A DNA stretch of 64,000 nt, taken from assembly GCF_009760405.1 (NCBI RefSeq), contig NZ_WRPP01000007.1:62001-126000 (forward strand), given 5' to 3'. The position numbers were made by a program, and so were the translations under genes. The notes under the pieces were generated by a model. It searched no databases. It was not told the DNA's origin and worked only from the letters and a program-made list of their open reading frames with translations. The DNA comes from Nocardia terrae. GTDB taxonomy: Bacteria > Actinomycetota > Actinomycetes > Mycobacteriales > Mycobacteriaceae. Shown here in pieces: positions 24,409 through 33,280 of this stretch; the stretch's first letter is position 1, and each line of letters begins with the position of its first letter.

Positions 24409-26613
24409 GTGGTGCAGGTGAGGGTGCTCGGCCCGGTTTCGGTGAGCACGGATGACGGGCGCGAGCTCGCGATCACCGGGCCGCGATTGCGAACCTTGCT
24501 GGCGCTGCTCGCTCTTCGCGCCGGGGCGGTGGTGCCGACCGGGCCGCTGATCGACGGGATCTGGGACGTGGACCCGCCGACGGGAGTCGAGAACGCGGTA
24601 CAGGCTCTGGTGAGCCGACTGCGCGCGGCGGTCGGCGCGGATCGCGTGGTCAAGGACGGAGCGGGCTATCTGCTGGCGGTCGAGCCGGCCGCGGTCGATG
24701 TATGCCGATTCGAGCAACTGGTCGTCGAGGCTCGGCGGCTGGGATCGGCCGGGCAGGCCGAGCCCGCCGTCCGGGCCGTGGAACTGGCTCTGGCGCAATG
24801 GCGTTCGGACGCGCTCACCGGGGTGGTCGCCTCGGCCGCCATGCGCTCGCTGGTCGCCGAGCTGACCGAGCGGCGGCTGGCGGCGATCGAGCTGCGCGCC
24901 GATCTGCTCTCGGCGCTCGGGCGGGCCGAGGAGGCGCTGTCCGACCTGGCACAGCACTCGATGGCGCACCCTTTCCGGGAGACGCTGGCGGCTCGCCGCA
25001 TCACCGCGCTCGCGGCGTCGGGCCGGAAATCGGAGGCCTTCGACGTCTACCGGCACACGGCCGAACTGGTGCGCCGGGAACTCGGCGTCCAACCCGGCCC
25101 GGCCCTGCACGCGGCGCTGACCTCGATCGACACCGACGAAGCGACTCCGTCGTCCCCGCCGGAGCCGCCCGGACCGCAGCGGCTCCCGCGGGATTCGCTA
25201 CGGATACAACAGGATTCGGCTCGGCCAGTACCGGAGTCCGCGGTTGAATCGCGGGCCGCGGCGGGGCCGGTGTCCCGCGCGGGGGCGCAGGCGGTGCCAC
25301 GCCGGTGGACCAGCTTCGTCGACCGGGAACGTGATCTGGACCGGCTGACCCGGATGCTCCGCTGTTCCGCGCTGGTTACGCTGACCGGGACCGGCGGCGT
25401 TGGCAAGACCCGGCTCGCGACCGAACTCGCTGCGGCGCAGTCGGATTGGCCCGATGGCTGCGTTTTCGCCGACCTCGCGAGCGTCGCGCCCCAGCGCGAG
25501 GAAGACGCGTCGACACCGTCCTCGGTTCCCGCCGCCCTGCTGTCCGCTCTGGGGCTCGGCGGATCCGGCGATGCCGCCGACTGGCGCGCGGTACTGCACC
25601 GATCCATGGGGCACGCTCGGATGCTGCTGATCCTGGACAACTGTGAGCACGTAATCGACGCGGCCGCCGAGTTGACCGCCTTCCTGCTGCGGCACTTCCC
25701 CCTGCTGACCGTGCTCGCCACCAGTCGCGAGCCGCTCGGCATCGACGGTGAGAAGTTGTACCCGGTCAAGACTTTGGCGCTTCCGGAGCCCGGAGCACCG
25801 GTGGAGACGGCCGCCGAGTCAGCCGCGGTCCGATTGTTCGTGGACCGCACCCGCGCGGTGCGGCCGGATTTTTTGCTGACCGACGCCGAGTGCGCCGATG
25901 TCGTCACCGTCGTGCGCCGCCTCGACGGACTGCCGCTGGCGATCGAACTCGCCGCGGCCCGCCTGCACGCCCTGCCGGTCCGGCAGCTGGCCGAGCGGCT
26001 GCCCCACCGGTTCCGCCTGCTGGACTCGCTCGGCCGGAATGGGGCACCTCGCCATCGCACGCTGCACGCCGCGGTGTCCTGGAGCTGGAACCTGCTCAGC
26101 GACGCGGAGGCCGAATTGGCGCGCAGGCTGGCGGTTTTCGCCGATGGTGCCGAACTCGACGCCATCGGTGCGGTATGCGGAGGCGAGGACACCGTGCAAG
26201 TTCTCACCGCGCTGGTCGCCAAATCCCTTGTCGAGTTCGACGGCAGGCGATACCGGATGGTGGAAACGATCCGCGCTTACGCGGCGGCGGAACTGGAGGC
26301 GGCCGGCGAGAGCCGACGCATGGCGGCCGCGCACGCAGACCATTTCCTCGCTCTCATGCGGGACGCGGCACCGCTGTCGCTCGACGAGCGGCACCGGGGA
26401 GCCGCGGACCTGCTCACCGTCGAATACGCCAATTGTCAAGCCGCCCTGGAATGGACACTGCGCGCCGGCGATCGCGAGCGCGCGCTCGGTCTGTACGCCG
26501 GCCTCGCCCGGCATTGGCTGCTGTGCGGGCTGCGCAACGAGGCGCTGACCCGGCAACCCCGGGTGCTGGCGCTGCTGGCGATCAGATTCGCGCCCTGTCC
26601 GCGCGGGTCCTGA
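24409..26613 (+). CDS. AfsR/SARP-type regulator, C-terminally short
   Basis: 734 residues, related to the 1074-residue regulator 3.4 kb upstream. It has the OmpR-type winged helix, activator domain, a Pro-rich linker, Walker A GTGGVGKTR near 327 and Walker B LLILDNCEHV near 405, then the winged-helix region. It stops shortly after GLARHWLLCGLRNEALTR, where its paralogue continues with over 340 more residues. The final residues (RFAPCPRGS) look like read-through into unrelated sequence. The GTG start has GGAGG 6 bases upstream. Whether the short form is active is unknown. Confidence 0.85.
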   Translation: MVQVRVLGPVSVSTDDGRELAITGPRLRTLLALLALRAGAVVPTGPLIDGIWDVDPPTGVENAVQALVSRLRAAVGADRVVKDGAGYLLAVEPAAVDVCRFEQLVVEARRLGSAGQAEPAVRAVELALAQWRSDALTGVVASAAMRSLVAELTERRLAAIELRADLLSALGRAEEALSDLAQHSMAHPFRETLAARRITALAASGRKSEAFDVYRHTAELVRRELGVQPGPALHAALTSIDTDEATPSSPPEPPGPQRLPRDSLRIQQDSARPVPESAVESRAAAGPVSRAGAQAVPRRWTSFVDRERDLDRLTRMLRCSALVTLTGTGGVGKTRLATELAAAQSDWPDGCVFADLASVAPQREEDASTPSSVPAALLSALGLGGSGDAADWRAVLHRSMGHARMLLILDNCEHVIDAAAELTAFLLRHFPLLTVLATSREPLGIDGEKLYPVKTLALPEPGAPVETAAESAAVRLFVDRTRAVRPDFLLTDAECADVVTVVRRLDGLPLAIELAAARLHALPVRQLAERLPHRFRLLDSLGRNGAPRHRTLHAAVSWSWNLLSDAEAELARRLAVFADGAELDAIGAVCGGEDTVQVLTALVAKSLVEFDGRRYRMVETIRAYAAAELEAAGESRRMAAAHADHFLALMRDAAPLSLDERHRGAADLLTVEYANCQAALEWTLRAGDRERALGLYAGLARHWLLCGLRNEALTRQPRVLALLAIRFAPCPRGS

Positions 26614-26653
26614 ACCGGCACGCCGTCGCCGGGTGCCGGCGTCGCATCATCGA

Positions 26654-28117
26654 TCACAAGGGCCACTGCATGTGCTTGACCTCGAAGAATTCGCGGAATC
26701 CCTCTTCGCCGCCCTCCCGGCCGATGCCGCTGTAGCCCGGCCCGCCCCACGGGGCGTCGGCCCGCATACCGGCGCCGCCGTTGACGGTGACGGTGCCCGA
26801 ACGGATCCGGCGGCCGAAGGCGATCGCCTCGGCCGTCGGTCCCCAGACATTGGCATTGAGAGCGTATTTGACGTCGTTCGCCATACGGACCGCCTCGTCG
26901 ATGTCGGCGTACGGCATCACCACGCCCACCGGCGCGAAGAGCTCCTCCTGGGCGATCTCCGCCGTATTGGGCACGCCGGTCACCAGCGTCGCTTCGAGGT
27001 AGAAGCCGTCCTCGAGCCCGGCCGGGCGGCCGCCGCCGACGGGGATCTGCGCACCGGCCGCGCGAGCGCGGGCGAGGAAGCCCTCCACGTCGACGCGGTG
27101 CTCGTCGGTGATCAGCGGTCCGAGCACCGTGTCGTGCGACAGCGGGTCGCCGACTGTCAGGCTCCGCAGGAACTGGCCCGATCGCTCGACGTATTCGTCG
27201 AAATCGGCCTGCGGCACCAGGGTTCGAGTGGTGGCGCCGCACGCCTGCCCGCTGTTGCGGGTGAACCGCAGGGCCGAGGCCGGTACCGCCCGGCTCAGAT
27301 CGGTGCCGGGCAGCACGATATTGGGCGACTTGCCGCCGAGTTCGAGGACTACCTTTTTCAGGGTCGGCGCGGCCAGCGTCATGATGATGCTGCCGACGGC
27401 GGGGGAACCGGTGAAACTCACCATGTCGACCTCGGGCGCCTGCACGACCCCGGTGGTGACCTCCGGTGGGCCGAAGACCAAATTGACTGCGCCACGGGGG
27501 AATCCGGCCTGCTCGACCAAACGCACGAACGCCGAGGTCAGCAGGATCGCCTTCGGCGACGTGACCAGAACCGTGGAGCAGCCGGCGGCCAAGGCGCCGC
27601 CGATCTTCAAGGCGGACATCGTGATCGGCGCGTTGTAGGCGACGATGGCGGCCACGACCCCGGCCGGTTCTCGAAGCAGCATGCTGCTATTGGTGACCGG
27701 ATCGTGGTCCAGCGGCAATGGCTGTTCGTATCCGTCCCGCGGGCCCTGTGCCGCGGCCGCCGCGAACCAGCGCAAGTACTTCACCGGCAGATCCACGTGC
27801 TGGACAGGCCCGCTGCTCACCGGGGTACCGAGCTCGGTGGCCGCCAGCCGGACCAGTTCGTCGCGGTGCTCCTCGAGCAGGTCCGCGAGACGATGCAGCA
27901 GCCTGCCGCGGTCGGCGGGGCCGAGCCGACTCCACTCGCCCCCGTCAAAAGCGCGCCGAGCCGCGGCGACCGCGGCGCCGACCTGGGCAGGCGCCGCCGC
28001 CGGGGTCACTGCCACCTGGCGTCCGGTCGCCGGATTGATCGTGGTTATCGGCTCACCCGCACCCGTGATCCAACGGCCGTCGACATACGCCTCGGCGGTG
28101 CTGATAGATGTTGTCAT
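26654..28117 (-). CDS. Aldehyde dehydrogenase
   Basis: 487 residues. VAYNAPITMSALKIG and SPKAILL form the cofactor region, with SFTGSPAVG; the catalytic Glu is in LELGGKSPN and the catalytic Cys in SGQACGATTR. The ATG at 28117 has AAGGA 7 bases upstream; the open frame continues upstream without coding character. It is convergent with the truncated SARP gene, 40 bases apart. It is the second dehydrogenase of the region. The substrate is unknown. Confidence 0.9.
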   Translation of the reverse strand: MTTSISTAEAYVDGRWITGAGEPITTINPATGRQVAVTPAAAPAQVGAAVAAARRAFDGGEWSRLGPADRGRLLHRLADLLEEHRDELVRLAATELGTPVSSGPVQHVDLPVKYLRWFAAAAAQGPRDGYEQPLPLDHDPVTNSSMLLREPAGVVAAIVAYNAPITMSALKIGGALAAGCSTVLVTSPKAILLTSAFVRLVEQAGFPRGAVNLVFGPPEVTTGVVQAPEVDMVSFTGSPAVGSIIMTLAAPTLKKVVLELGGKSPNIVLPGTDLSRAVPASALRFTRNSGQACGATTRTLVPQADFDEYVERSGQFLRSLTVGDPLSHDTVLGPLITDEHRVDVEGFLARARAAGAQIPVGGGRPAGLEDGFYLEATLVTGVPNTAEIAQEELFAPVGVVMPYADIDEAVRMANDVKYALNANVWGPTAEAIAFGRRIRSGTVTVNGGAGMRADAPWGGPGYSGIGREGGEEGFREFFEVKHMQWPL

Positions 28118-28436
28118 GGCAATCCTTGTGTGTCGCAGTACTTGTCGGCATCGTGTATTGCTCGGCCAGCCCAGCTGGGCCAAGGATCGCCACCCTCGCT
28201 GATACCGCGCTGTCAGCGCCCGACAGCGCCGCCCCGGGGCCGGGCGGCGAGGATTGGTGCCGGTGCTGAGCCGGTCTGGGACGAGACCGACACCGGTGAC
28301 ACCCGCGATGCGCACGATGACTCGGCTGTCCGCCAAGTGCCGACTGACGTGTCCGACATCGATGCGGCTCGGCTTCGCCCGGCGATGCGGTGAGCCGAAG
28401 GACACGCCCGAGGTTGATTTACCAGCAGTTTCCTAG
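28118..28436. other. 319-base intergenic stretch, no feature recognised
   Basis: Between the aldehyde dehydrogenase start and the tRNA 3' end. The open frames on both strands have low-quality composition and no family resemblance. It presumably holds the dehydrogenase promoter. Confidence 0.5.
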
Positions 28437-28510
28437 TGCCCCCGGTCGGGTTCGAACCGACACTGGGCGGATTTTAAGTCCGCTGCCTCTGCCAATTGGG
28501 CTACGGGGGC
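28437..28510 (-). tRNA. tRNA with UAA anticodon (tRNA-Leu by codon), short variable arm
   Basis: On the minus strand the acceptor stem is GCCCCCG/CGGGGGC with discriminator A. The anticodon arm is GCGGA-CTTAAAA-TCCGC, giving anticodon UAA, and the T arm is GTCGG-TTCGAAC-CCGAC. The variable loop is only 5 bases, a class I shape, whereas bacterial tRNA-Leu normally has a long class II variable arm. CCA is not encoded. It would read UUA, a rare codon in this GC-rich genome. Confidence 0.93.
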
Positions 28511-28579
28511 GTCTGGGTCAGACTACCGAGCCGTACGGTCGTGCTGGTAGCAGGTATTTGGGTGGGGGGTTCATGGTGG

Positions 28580-29425
28580 TCAGGGGGTGGGGGCGATCAT
28601 GATGGGGGTCTGGACGGAGAGCAGCAGGGATTGGCTGGTGGAGCCGAAGACCTTCGAGGTGAAGCCGCCTCGGCCTCGGGTGCCGACCACGAGAAGCTGG
28701 GTGGCGGTGGAGAGTTCGAGCAGGGAGCGTTCGGGGCGGTCGTGGGTGGTTTCGCGGTCGATGCGGACGTTGGGGTAGCGCTCCTGCCAGCCGGCGAGGC
28801 TCTCGGCGAGGACGTAGTCGTCGAGGGCGTCCATTTCGGGGTCGTCGGAGGAGCCTTCGGCGTGCAGGGCGATGACGTCGACGCCGCGTGCCGACGCCTC
28901 GTCCAGGGCCGCCGCGATGGCGGGCTCGCTGATCTTGGTGCCGTCCACGCCGACCAGGATGGGTCGGGTCGCGAGATCGGGAGGTAGCGGGACGCCGTCG
29001 CGGACCACGACGAACGGGCAGTGGGAGCGGCGGGCGAGCACGGAGCTGACCGAGCCGAGCAGGGCCCGGCGCAGGGCGCCGCCGCCGCGCGCGCCGCCGA
29101 CCAGCATGCGGGCCTCGTGGGTGCGTTCGAGCAGGGCGGGGATGACCGCGCCGGTCGCCAGTTCGGTGGTGATGGTCAGGCCCGGGTCGGATTTCGCGGC
29201 CTCCGCGGCCGCGGTTTCCAGCAGCCAGTTGCCGTGTTCCTCGAAGCGCGAGTAGTCCTCGGTGGTGATCGTGGTGCCGAGGCCCAGGCCCTGATCGGGC
29301 GTGACCTCGAGAATCCGCAGCAGGTGCAGGGGCGCGCGGTGCAGGGCGGCGGTGTGGGCGGCCCAGGCCACCGCGGAACCGGCCGATTCGTCCACGGCCA
29401 CGACGACGGCTTCCCCGATCGACAT
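28580..29425 (-). CDS. Tandem universal stress protein
   Basis: 281 residues with two Usp domains. Each has the ATP-binding G-x2-G-x9-G-(S/T) pattern: VGGARGGGALRRALLGSVS in the first and VGTRGRGGFTSKVFGSTS in the second. The Asp near each N-terminus is in VVAVDESAGS and ILVGVDGTKI. GAGAGGA lies 6 bases before the ATG. In mycobacteria such tandem proteins are part of the hypoxia and stress response; no DosR-like box was identified here. Confidence 0.92.
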   Translation of the reverse strand: MSIGEAVVVAVDESAGSAVAWAAHTAALHRAPLHLLRILEVTPDQGLGLGTTITTEDYSRFEEHGNWLLETAAAEAAKSDPGLTITTELATGAVIPALLERTHEARMLVGGARGGGALRRALLGSVSSVLARRSHCPFVVVRDGVPLPPDLATRPILVGVDGTKISEPAIAAALDEASARGVDVIALHAEGSSDDPEMDALDDYVLAESLAGWQERYPNVRIDRETTHDRPERSLLELSTATQLLVVGTRGRGGFTSKVFGSTSQSLLLSVQTPIMIAPTP

Positions 29426-29519
29426 GCTGAGTCCTCTCCCACCGTGAATCATGCGGTGCGGCTGCGGGATAGCTGAGCGGTCGCTACCGACCCTACGCCC
29501 CGGTGGCGCGAAAACGCCC

Positions 29520-29559
29520 GCGGCCTCGCCGAGGGGTGTACGGGACTCGGCGGGGCCGC
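29520..29559 (-). terminator. Rho-independent terminator after the SLOG-like gene
   Basis: 14-base arms at 29520-29533 and 29546-29559 with one mismatch. On the minus strand they are followed by GGGCGTTTTCG. It lies 64 bases downstream of the SLOG-like stop, so it likely ends the XRE-SLOG transcript. Confidence 0.6.
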
Positions 29560-29622
29560 GGCAGGGGCTGTCGCCAGCCCGCACGACACATCCTGGTACC
29601 TGAATCAAGGTTGAGGTCAAGT

Positions 29623-30111
29623 TCAGGGCCGCTCGGCCCCCTCCGGCCAGATCACCGTCACCGGCATTCCGCGCTCGCGGGCGGTGGCCACCACGTCGGC
29701 GGTGCCGCCGAAGCCGCGGGCGGGCAGACCGTCCCAGACCGCCAGCAGTTCGTCGGCCTCGTCGAGCATGCGCAGGCTTCCGGCCTGATGCGCCTGCGGG
29801 TCGGACTGCTCGCGGTTCAGCTCGATGACCCGGTCGGCCGCCGCGACCAGGCGGTCGTAGACCGGGTGGTGGGCGGCGGGCAGGCTGGCCCGGTAGCGGC
29901 GGGCCGGAACCACCGCGATCAAGCGGCCGCCGGCATCCAGGATCGCCTGGGCGAACAGTGAATCCGGGCCGTCGGCAAGGCAACTCACGCCGATCGGGAT
30001 CGGCCCTCCCGGGCGGATACGCAGGGCGACCTCGAGGCGCAGCGCCCGATCCACCTGGGCGAGCGTCTGCGCGGGCAGCCCCCGATGCCCGGTGATGGCG
30101 ACGCTCGTCAT
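29623..30111 (-). CDS. SLOG-like nucleotide-binding protein
   Basis: 162 residues with a Rossmann-like order. VAITGHRGLP is at the N-terminus, GVSCLADGPDSLFAQAILDA follows, then LIAVVPARRY and a final LLAVWDGLPARGFGGTADVV strand-helix. This fits the SLOG (DprA/YpsA-related) superfamily, whose members bind nucleotides or nucleotide-derived signals. Its ATG overlaps the TGA of the XRE-type regulator as ATGA, so the two are translationally coupled. It could sense the signal that the regulator answers to. This role is inference. Confidence 0.65.
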   Translation of the reverse strand: MTSVAITGHRGLPAQTLAQVDRALRLEVALRIRPGGPIPIGVSCLADGPDSLFAQAILDAGGRLIAVVPARRYRASLPAAHHPVYDRLVAAADRVIELNREQSDPQAHQAGSLRMLDEADELLAVWDGLPARGFGGTADVVATARERGMPVTVIWPEGAERP

Positions 30112-31355
30112 TGATCGTCTCGTCCGTAGAGGGTCGCGAGGGCCTCGTCGAGTGCCCTGGCCTCGACGGTACGCGCGGGCAGGTCGGCGCGGAATGCCCT
30201 GGCCAGCCGGGTTATTCGCTCGCTGTGATAGGTGAGCCCGACCAGCAGCGCCTCGGCCGCGAGCGCGCAGCCGCCCTCGATGTCGCCGGAGCGGGCCAGC
30301 ACCTGGGCGTGCTCGACCTTGGCCAGCGCGCGCGGCTTCTCGGCCGTCAGCGAGGCGTCCGCGTTCTCGAAGGCGACGTGCGCCGCGCGATTGTCGCCCA
30401 GCCGGGTGAGGGCGCTGGCCTGATACCGCGCCGCCTTGGGCCCGTCGAAGACGAACACCCACGGCCACTGCGGTTCTCCGCGCTGCCGGTCCACCAGCCG
30501 CTCGGCCCGGCGCAGCGCCCCGAGCGCACCGGCGCGGTCCCCGGTGGCCGCGTAGGCGACGGCCAGCAGGGAGGACATCCACGCCCCGGCGCTGTCGGGA
30601 GTCTCGGGTCCCAGTTGCGAGGCGGCGGTGCGCAGCAAGGTCAAACCCGCTCGGCCGTCGCCCATTTCGACCGCGTAGTGCCCGAGGCTGGCCGTCATGT
30701 ACGACACCAGCAGCGGATGGTGCGTTCGCTCCGCGTGCCGGATGGCCTCCACGTAGCGCCGCCGCGCCGCCGCATCGTCCCCGCGGTCGGCGGCCAACCA
30801 CGCTGCCAGCCCGGCGATTTCGGACAGCGCCCGGAATCCTCCGGAGGTGCGCAGCCGGTCCCGGACCACACCCGCGACCAGGGTCAGGTGCGCGTCCACC
30901 ACCGGCGCCAGGCGGTCGGAGGGCACCGAGGATTCCATCCGCCGGTAGTTCGAGGTCGGACCGGCCATGGTGTCGATGAGCTCGGATTCGGTTGGCGCGG
31001 AATTCGACAGCACCACACTCGCGCTCACCACGAGTGCGCTGGAAAGAAACTGCTTGCGGTTCACGGCCTCGTCATCCACCGCGCGATGCGGCGTGCGGAA
31101 GCCGAGTTCGGCATCCGTCGCCACATTCAGGACCGCCCGTAGCGCGGCCCGGTAATGCTTTCTGGGCCATGTCGTTTCGCCTCGCTCCCACTTGCCGACG
31201 TGTCGTTCGTCGACGGCCCCCCGCTTGCTGGTGGCTCGGAAGACGTGGTCGTTGACGGCGTCCGCCAACTCTCTGCGGGTCATCGATTGACCCGGCGCTC
31301 CGGGGGATTCCATGCGCAGCCGAGCCTCGATGAGCAGCTCGTTCCGTCCGGTCAC
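30108..31355 (-). CDS. XRE-type regulator with TPR-like C-terminal half
   Basis: 415 residues. An N-terminal HTH (MTRRELADAVNDHVF, then GAVDERHVGKWERGETTWPR) is followed by a hydrophobic stretch with a twin-Arg-like lead (NRKQFLSSALVVSASVVL), then an all-helical repeat region resembling TPRs. The GTG start at 31355 has GAGAGG 8 bases upstream; the frame continues farther up but without family resemblance. It is coupled to the SLOG-like gene and divergent from a small protein. This architecture recurs in actinobacteria; the signal is unknown. Confidence 0.8.
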   Translation of the reverse strand: MTGRNELLIEARLRMESPGAPGQSMTRRELADAVNDHVFRATSKRGAVDERHVGKWERGETTWPRKHYRAALRAVLNVATDAELGFRTPHRAVDDEAVNRKQFLSSALVVSASVVLSNSAPTESELIDTMAGPTSNYRRMESSVPSDRLAPVVDAHLTLVAGVVRDRLRTSGGFRALSEIAGLAAWLAADRGDDAAARRRYVEAIRHAERTHHPLLVSYMTASLGHYAVEMGDGRAGLTLLRTAASQLGPETPDSAGAWMSSLLAVAYAATGDRAGALGALRRAERLVDRQRGEPQWPWVFVFDGPKAARYQASALTRLGDNRAAHVAFENADASLTAEKPRALAKVEHAQVLARSGDIEGGCALAAEALLVGLTYHSERITRLARAFRADLPARTVEARALDEALATLYGRDDQ

Positions 31356-31535
31356 GGCATGCGGCCTCTCTGCTGGACCTCCTTCCGAGAATAGGCTTTC
31401 CACGGATTTGCCGCGCCGTCGTGACCCCGATTTGCCCCATACTTTCCCCATTGCACGCCGTCGATCAATCGGGCCCCGCGGACCAACGTTGAAGTCGGCA
31501 CAGTCGCCGGCAGCGGAAACCCTCGAGGGATAGCC

Positions 31536-31877
31536 ATGACATCGGAACCCCATGCGATCGGATGGTTGCGGAGCGACATATCCGGCGAACGTCAGCAATG
31601 GGATGAGGCCCGGATTCGAATATTGGCCCAGCGTCTAGGCTATGACCTGCGCCGGACCGTGGTCTTCGGCCCTTGGACCGACCGACCGGTCCATCGGCTG
31701 CGGGTGCTGGTCTCGCGGCTCGCACTGGAGGCGGTCATCGTGCCCAGCGTCGATCACTTCGAAGGAGGCTGCGTACCGGCGGAATTGGTGGAGGTCACCG
31801 ACATCATCACGGTGACACCGGAGAACACCTACGCCCGCTACGCCGCGGGAAACCTGCCGGAGCGGTTCCAGGCGTAG
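31536..31877 (+). CDS. Small protein resembling a resolvase N-terminal fold
   Basis: 113 residues. The pattern IGWLRSDISG near the start, then an Arg/Leu helix (RIRILAQRLGYDL), a VVFGP strand and VSRLALEAVIVPSVDHFEGG resembles the serine-resolvase N-terminal domain. The catalytic Ser position is not conserved and no DNA-binding tail is present. GAGGGA precedes the ATG. It is divergent from the XRE/SLOG pair. The function is unknown; a non-catalytic partner is possible. Confidence 0.6.
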   Translation: MTSEPHAIGWLRSDISGERQQWDEARIRILAQRLGYDLRRTVVFGPWTDRPVHRLRVLVSRLALEAVIVPSVDHFEGGCVPAELVEVTDIITVTPENTYARYAAGNLPERFQA

Positions 31878-31963
31878 CGGGAGATTGCCCGGGGCGATCC
31901 GCCACCCGCCGCGAGGGGTGCGGGCAGTGAATCAGCCGGGAAACACTCGGTCGGGCGCGCGGC

Positions 31964-33280
31964 TCAGCGGCGGGTCAGCGGTGCGCGCAGTCCGAGATGT
32001 TCGCGCAGTGTCGTCCCTGTATAGGTGGACCGGTACGAACCGCGTTCCTGGAGTTCGGGAATCAGCAGATTCACGATGTCGTCCAGACCGGTCGGCACTT
32101 GGTACGGGGTGATATTGAAGCCGTCGCTCGCGCCGTGCCGCACCCAACGGGTCAGTTCGTCGGCCACCTGCCCCGGCGTCCCGGCGAAACCGAAACGGGC
32201 CGTGGTCTCGATGGCCACCTGCCGCAGCGTCAGCCGCTCGGTGTCCGCGAGCGCGCGCCACTGCGCCACGATCGCCGAGCGGTCCTGCCCGTCACGCTGG
32301 GAGCCGCGCGTGGACGAGATCACCGACGGCTCAGGATCTTCCGCGGGCAGCGGGCCGTCCGGATCCAGATGCGACAGGTCCCGACCCCATACCTGACCCG
32401 CCAGCGAGAGCGCCGTCGCGCCGGTGATCTGCTGACCCAGCACCCAGCGCCGCTTCTCCTCGACCTCGGACGCGTGCTCGGCCAGCACGATCTGGGTTCC
32501 CGGCAGGATACGAATATCGTCGGCCGGACGGCCCGCCGCGACCAGGCGGGCGCGGATATCGTTCGCGAACTCGAGCGCCGGATCGAAATGAGTTCCGAAG
32601 GGGGAGAAGATGACCTCGGCCTGCGCCGCCGCGAAATCGCGTCCGGCGGGGGAGACGCCGGCCTGGAAGATCACCGGGTGTCCCTGCGCGCTGCGCGGCA
32701 CCGTCGGCGTGATCGCCACCCGGAACTGCGCGCTCTCGCGTTCGACCGTGCGCACCTCGGTGTCGGACCAGGCATCCCAGATTTCGCGGGCCAGACTCAG
32801 GAAGTCGGCCGCGCGCTCGTATCGCAACGCGTGCTCGAGATAGCCGCCGCGCCGGAAATTCTCACCGGTCCAGGCATTGTCGGTGGTCACCACGTTCCAG
32901 CCCGCGCGCCCGCCCGAGAGCACATCCAGGCTCGCCAGCCGCCGTGCCAGATCGGCGGGTTCGTTGTAGGTGGCGTTCTGTGTCGCCACCAGCCCGATTC
33001 GGCGGGTGATCCCGGCCAGCGCCGCCAATTGCGTGATGGCGTCGGGTCTTCCGGCGATATCGGTGTCCAGTAGCTGCCCGTCCTGTTCCCGCAGCCGCAG
33101 GCCCTCGCCCAGGAAGAAGGCGTCGAACAGTCCGCGCTCGGCGGTGGTGGCGACGTGCCGGAAGGTCTCGAAGTCGATCTGCGAACCGCTGCTGGGATCC
33201 GACCAGATGGTGTGGTGATTGACGCCCTGGAAGAAGACGCCGAAATGCACCTGGGCGTCGGGGAAGGGGACCTCGGTCAT
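31964..33280 (-). CDS. LLM-class FMN-dependent monooxygenase (NtaA/SnaA/DszA type)
   Basis: 438 residues, bacterial luciferase-like TIM barrel. It shows VHFGVFFQGVNHHTIWSDP, RGLFDAFFLGEGL, GLVATQNATYNEPADLARRL, GRAGWNVVTTDN and GHPVIFQAGVSPAGRDFAA, all typical of the nitrilotriacetate/DszA group. These enzymes need reduced FMN from a reductase, and no flavin reductase gene is nearby. It overlaps the upstream LLM gene by ATGA. The substrate is unknown; sulfur- or nitrogen-containing compounds are usual for the group. Confidence 0.9.
   Translation of the reverse strand: MTEVPFPDAQVHFGVFFQGVNHHTIWSDPSSGSQIDFETFRHVATTAERGLFDAFFLGEGLRLREQDGQLLDTDIAGRPDAITQLAALAGITRRIGLVATQNATYNEPADLARRLASLDVLSGGRAGWNVVTTDNAWTGENFRRGGYLEHALRYERAADFLSLAREIWDAWSDTEVRTVERESAQFRVAITPTVPRSAQGHPVIFQAGVSPAGRDFAAAQAEVIFSPFGTHFDPALEFANDIRARLVAAGRPADDIRILPGTQIVLAEHASEVEEKRRWVLGQQITGATALSLAGQVWGRDLSHLDPDGPLPAEDPEPSVISSTRGSQRDGQDRSAIVAQWRALADTERLTLRQVAIETTARFGFAGTPGQVADELTRWVRHGASDGFNITPYQVPTGLDDIVNLLIPELQERGSYRSTYTGTTLREHLGLRAPLTRR

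Noticed and set aside
31536..31877. Functional serine recombinase
   Set aside because: It lacks the catalytic Ser position and any DNA-binding C-terminal domain.
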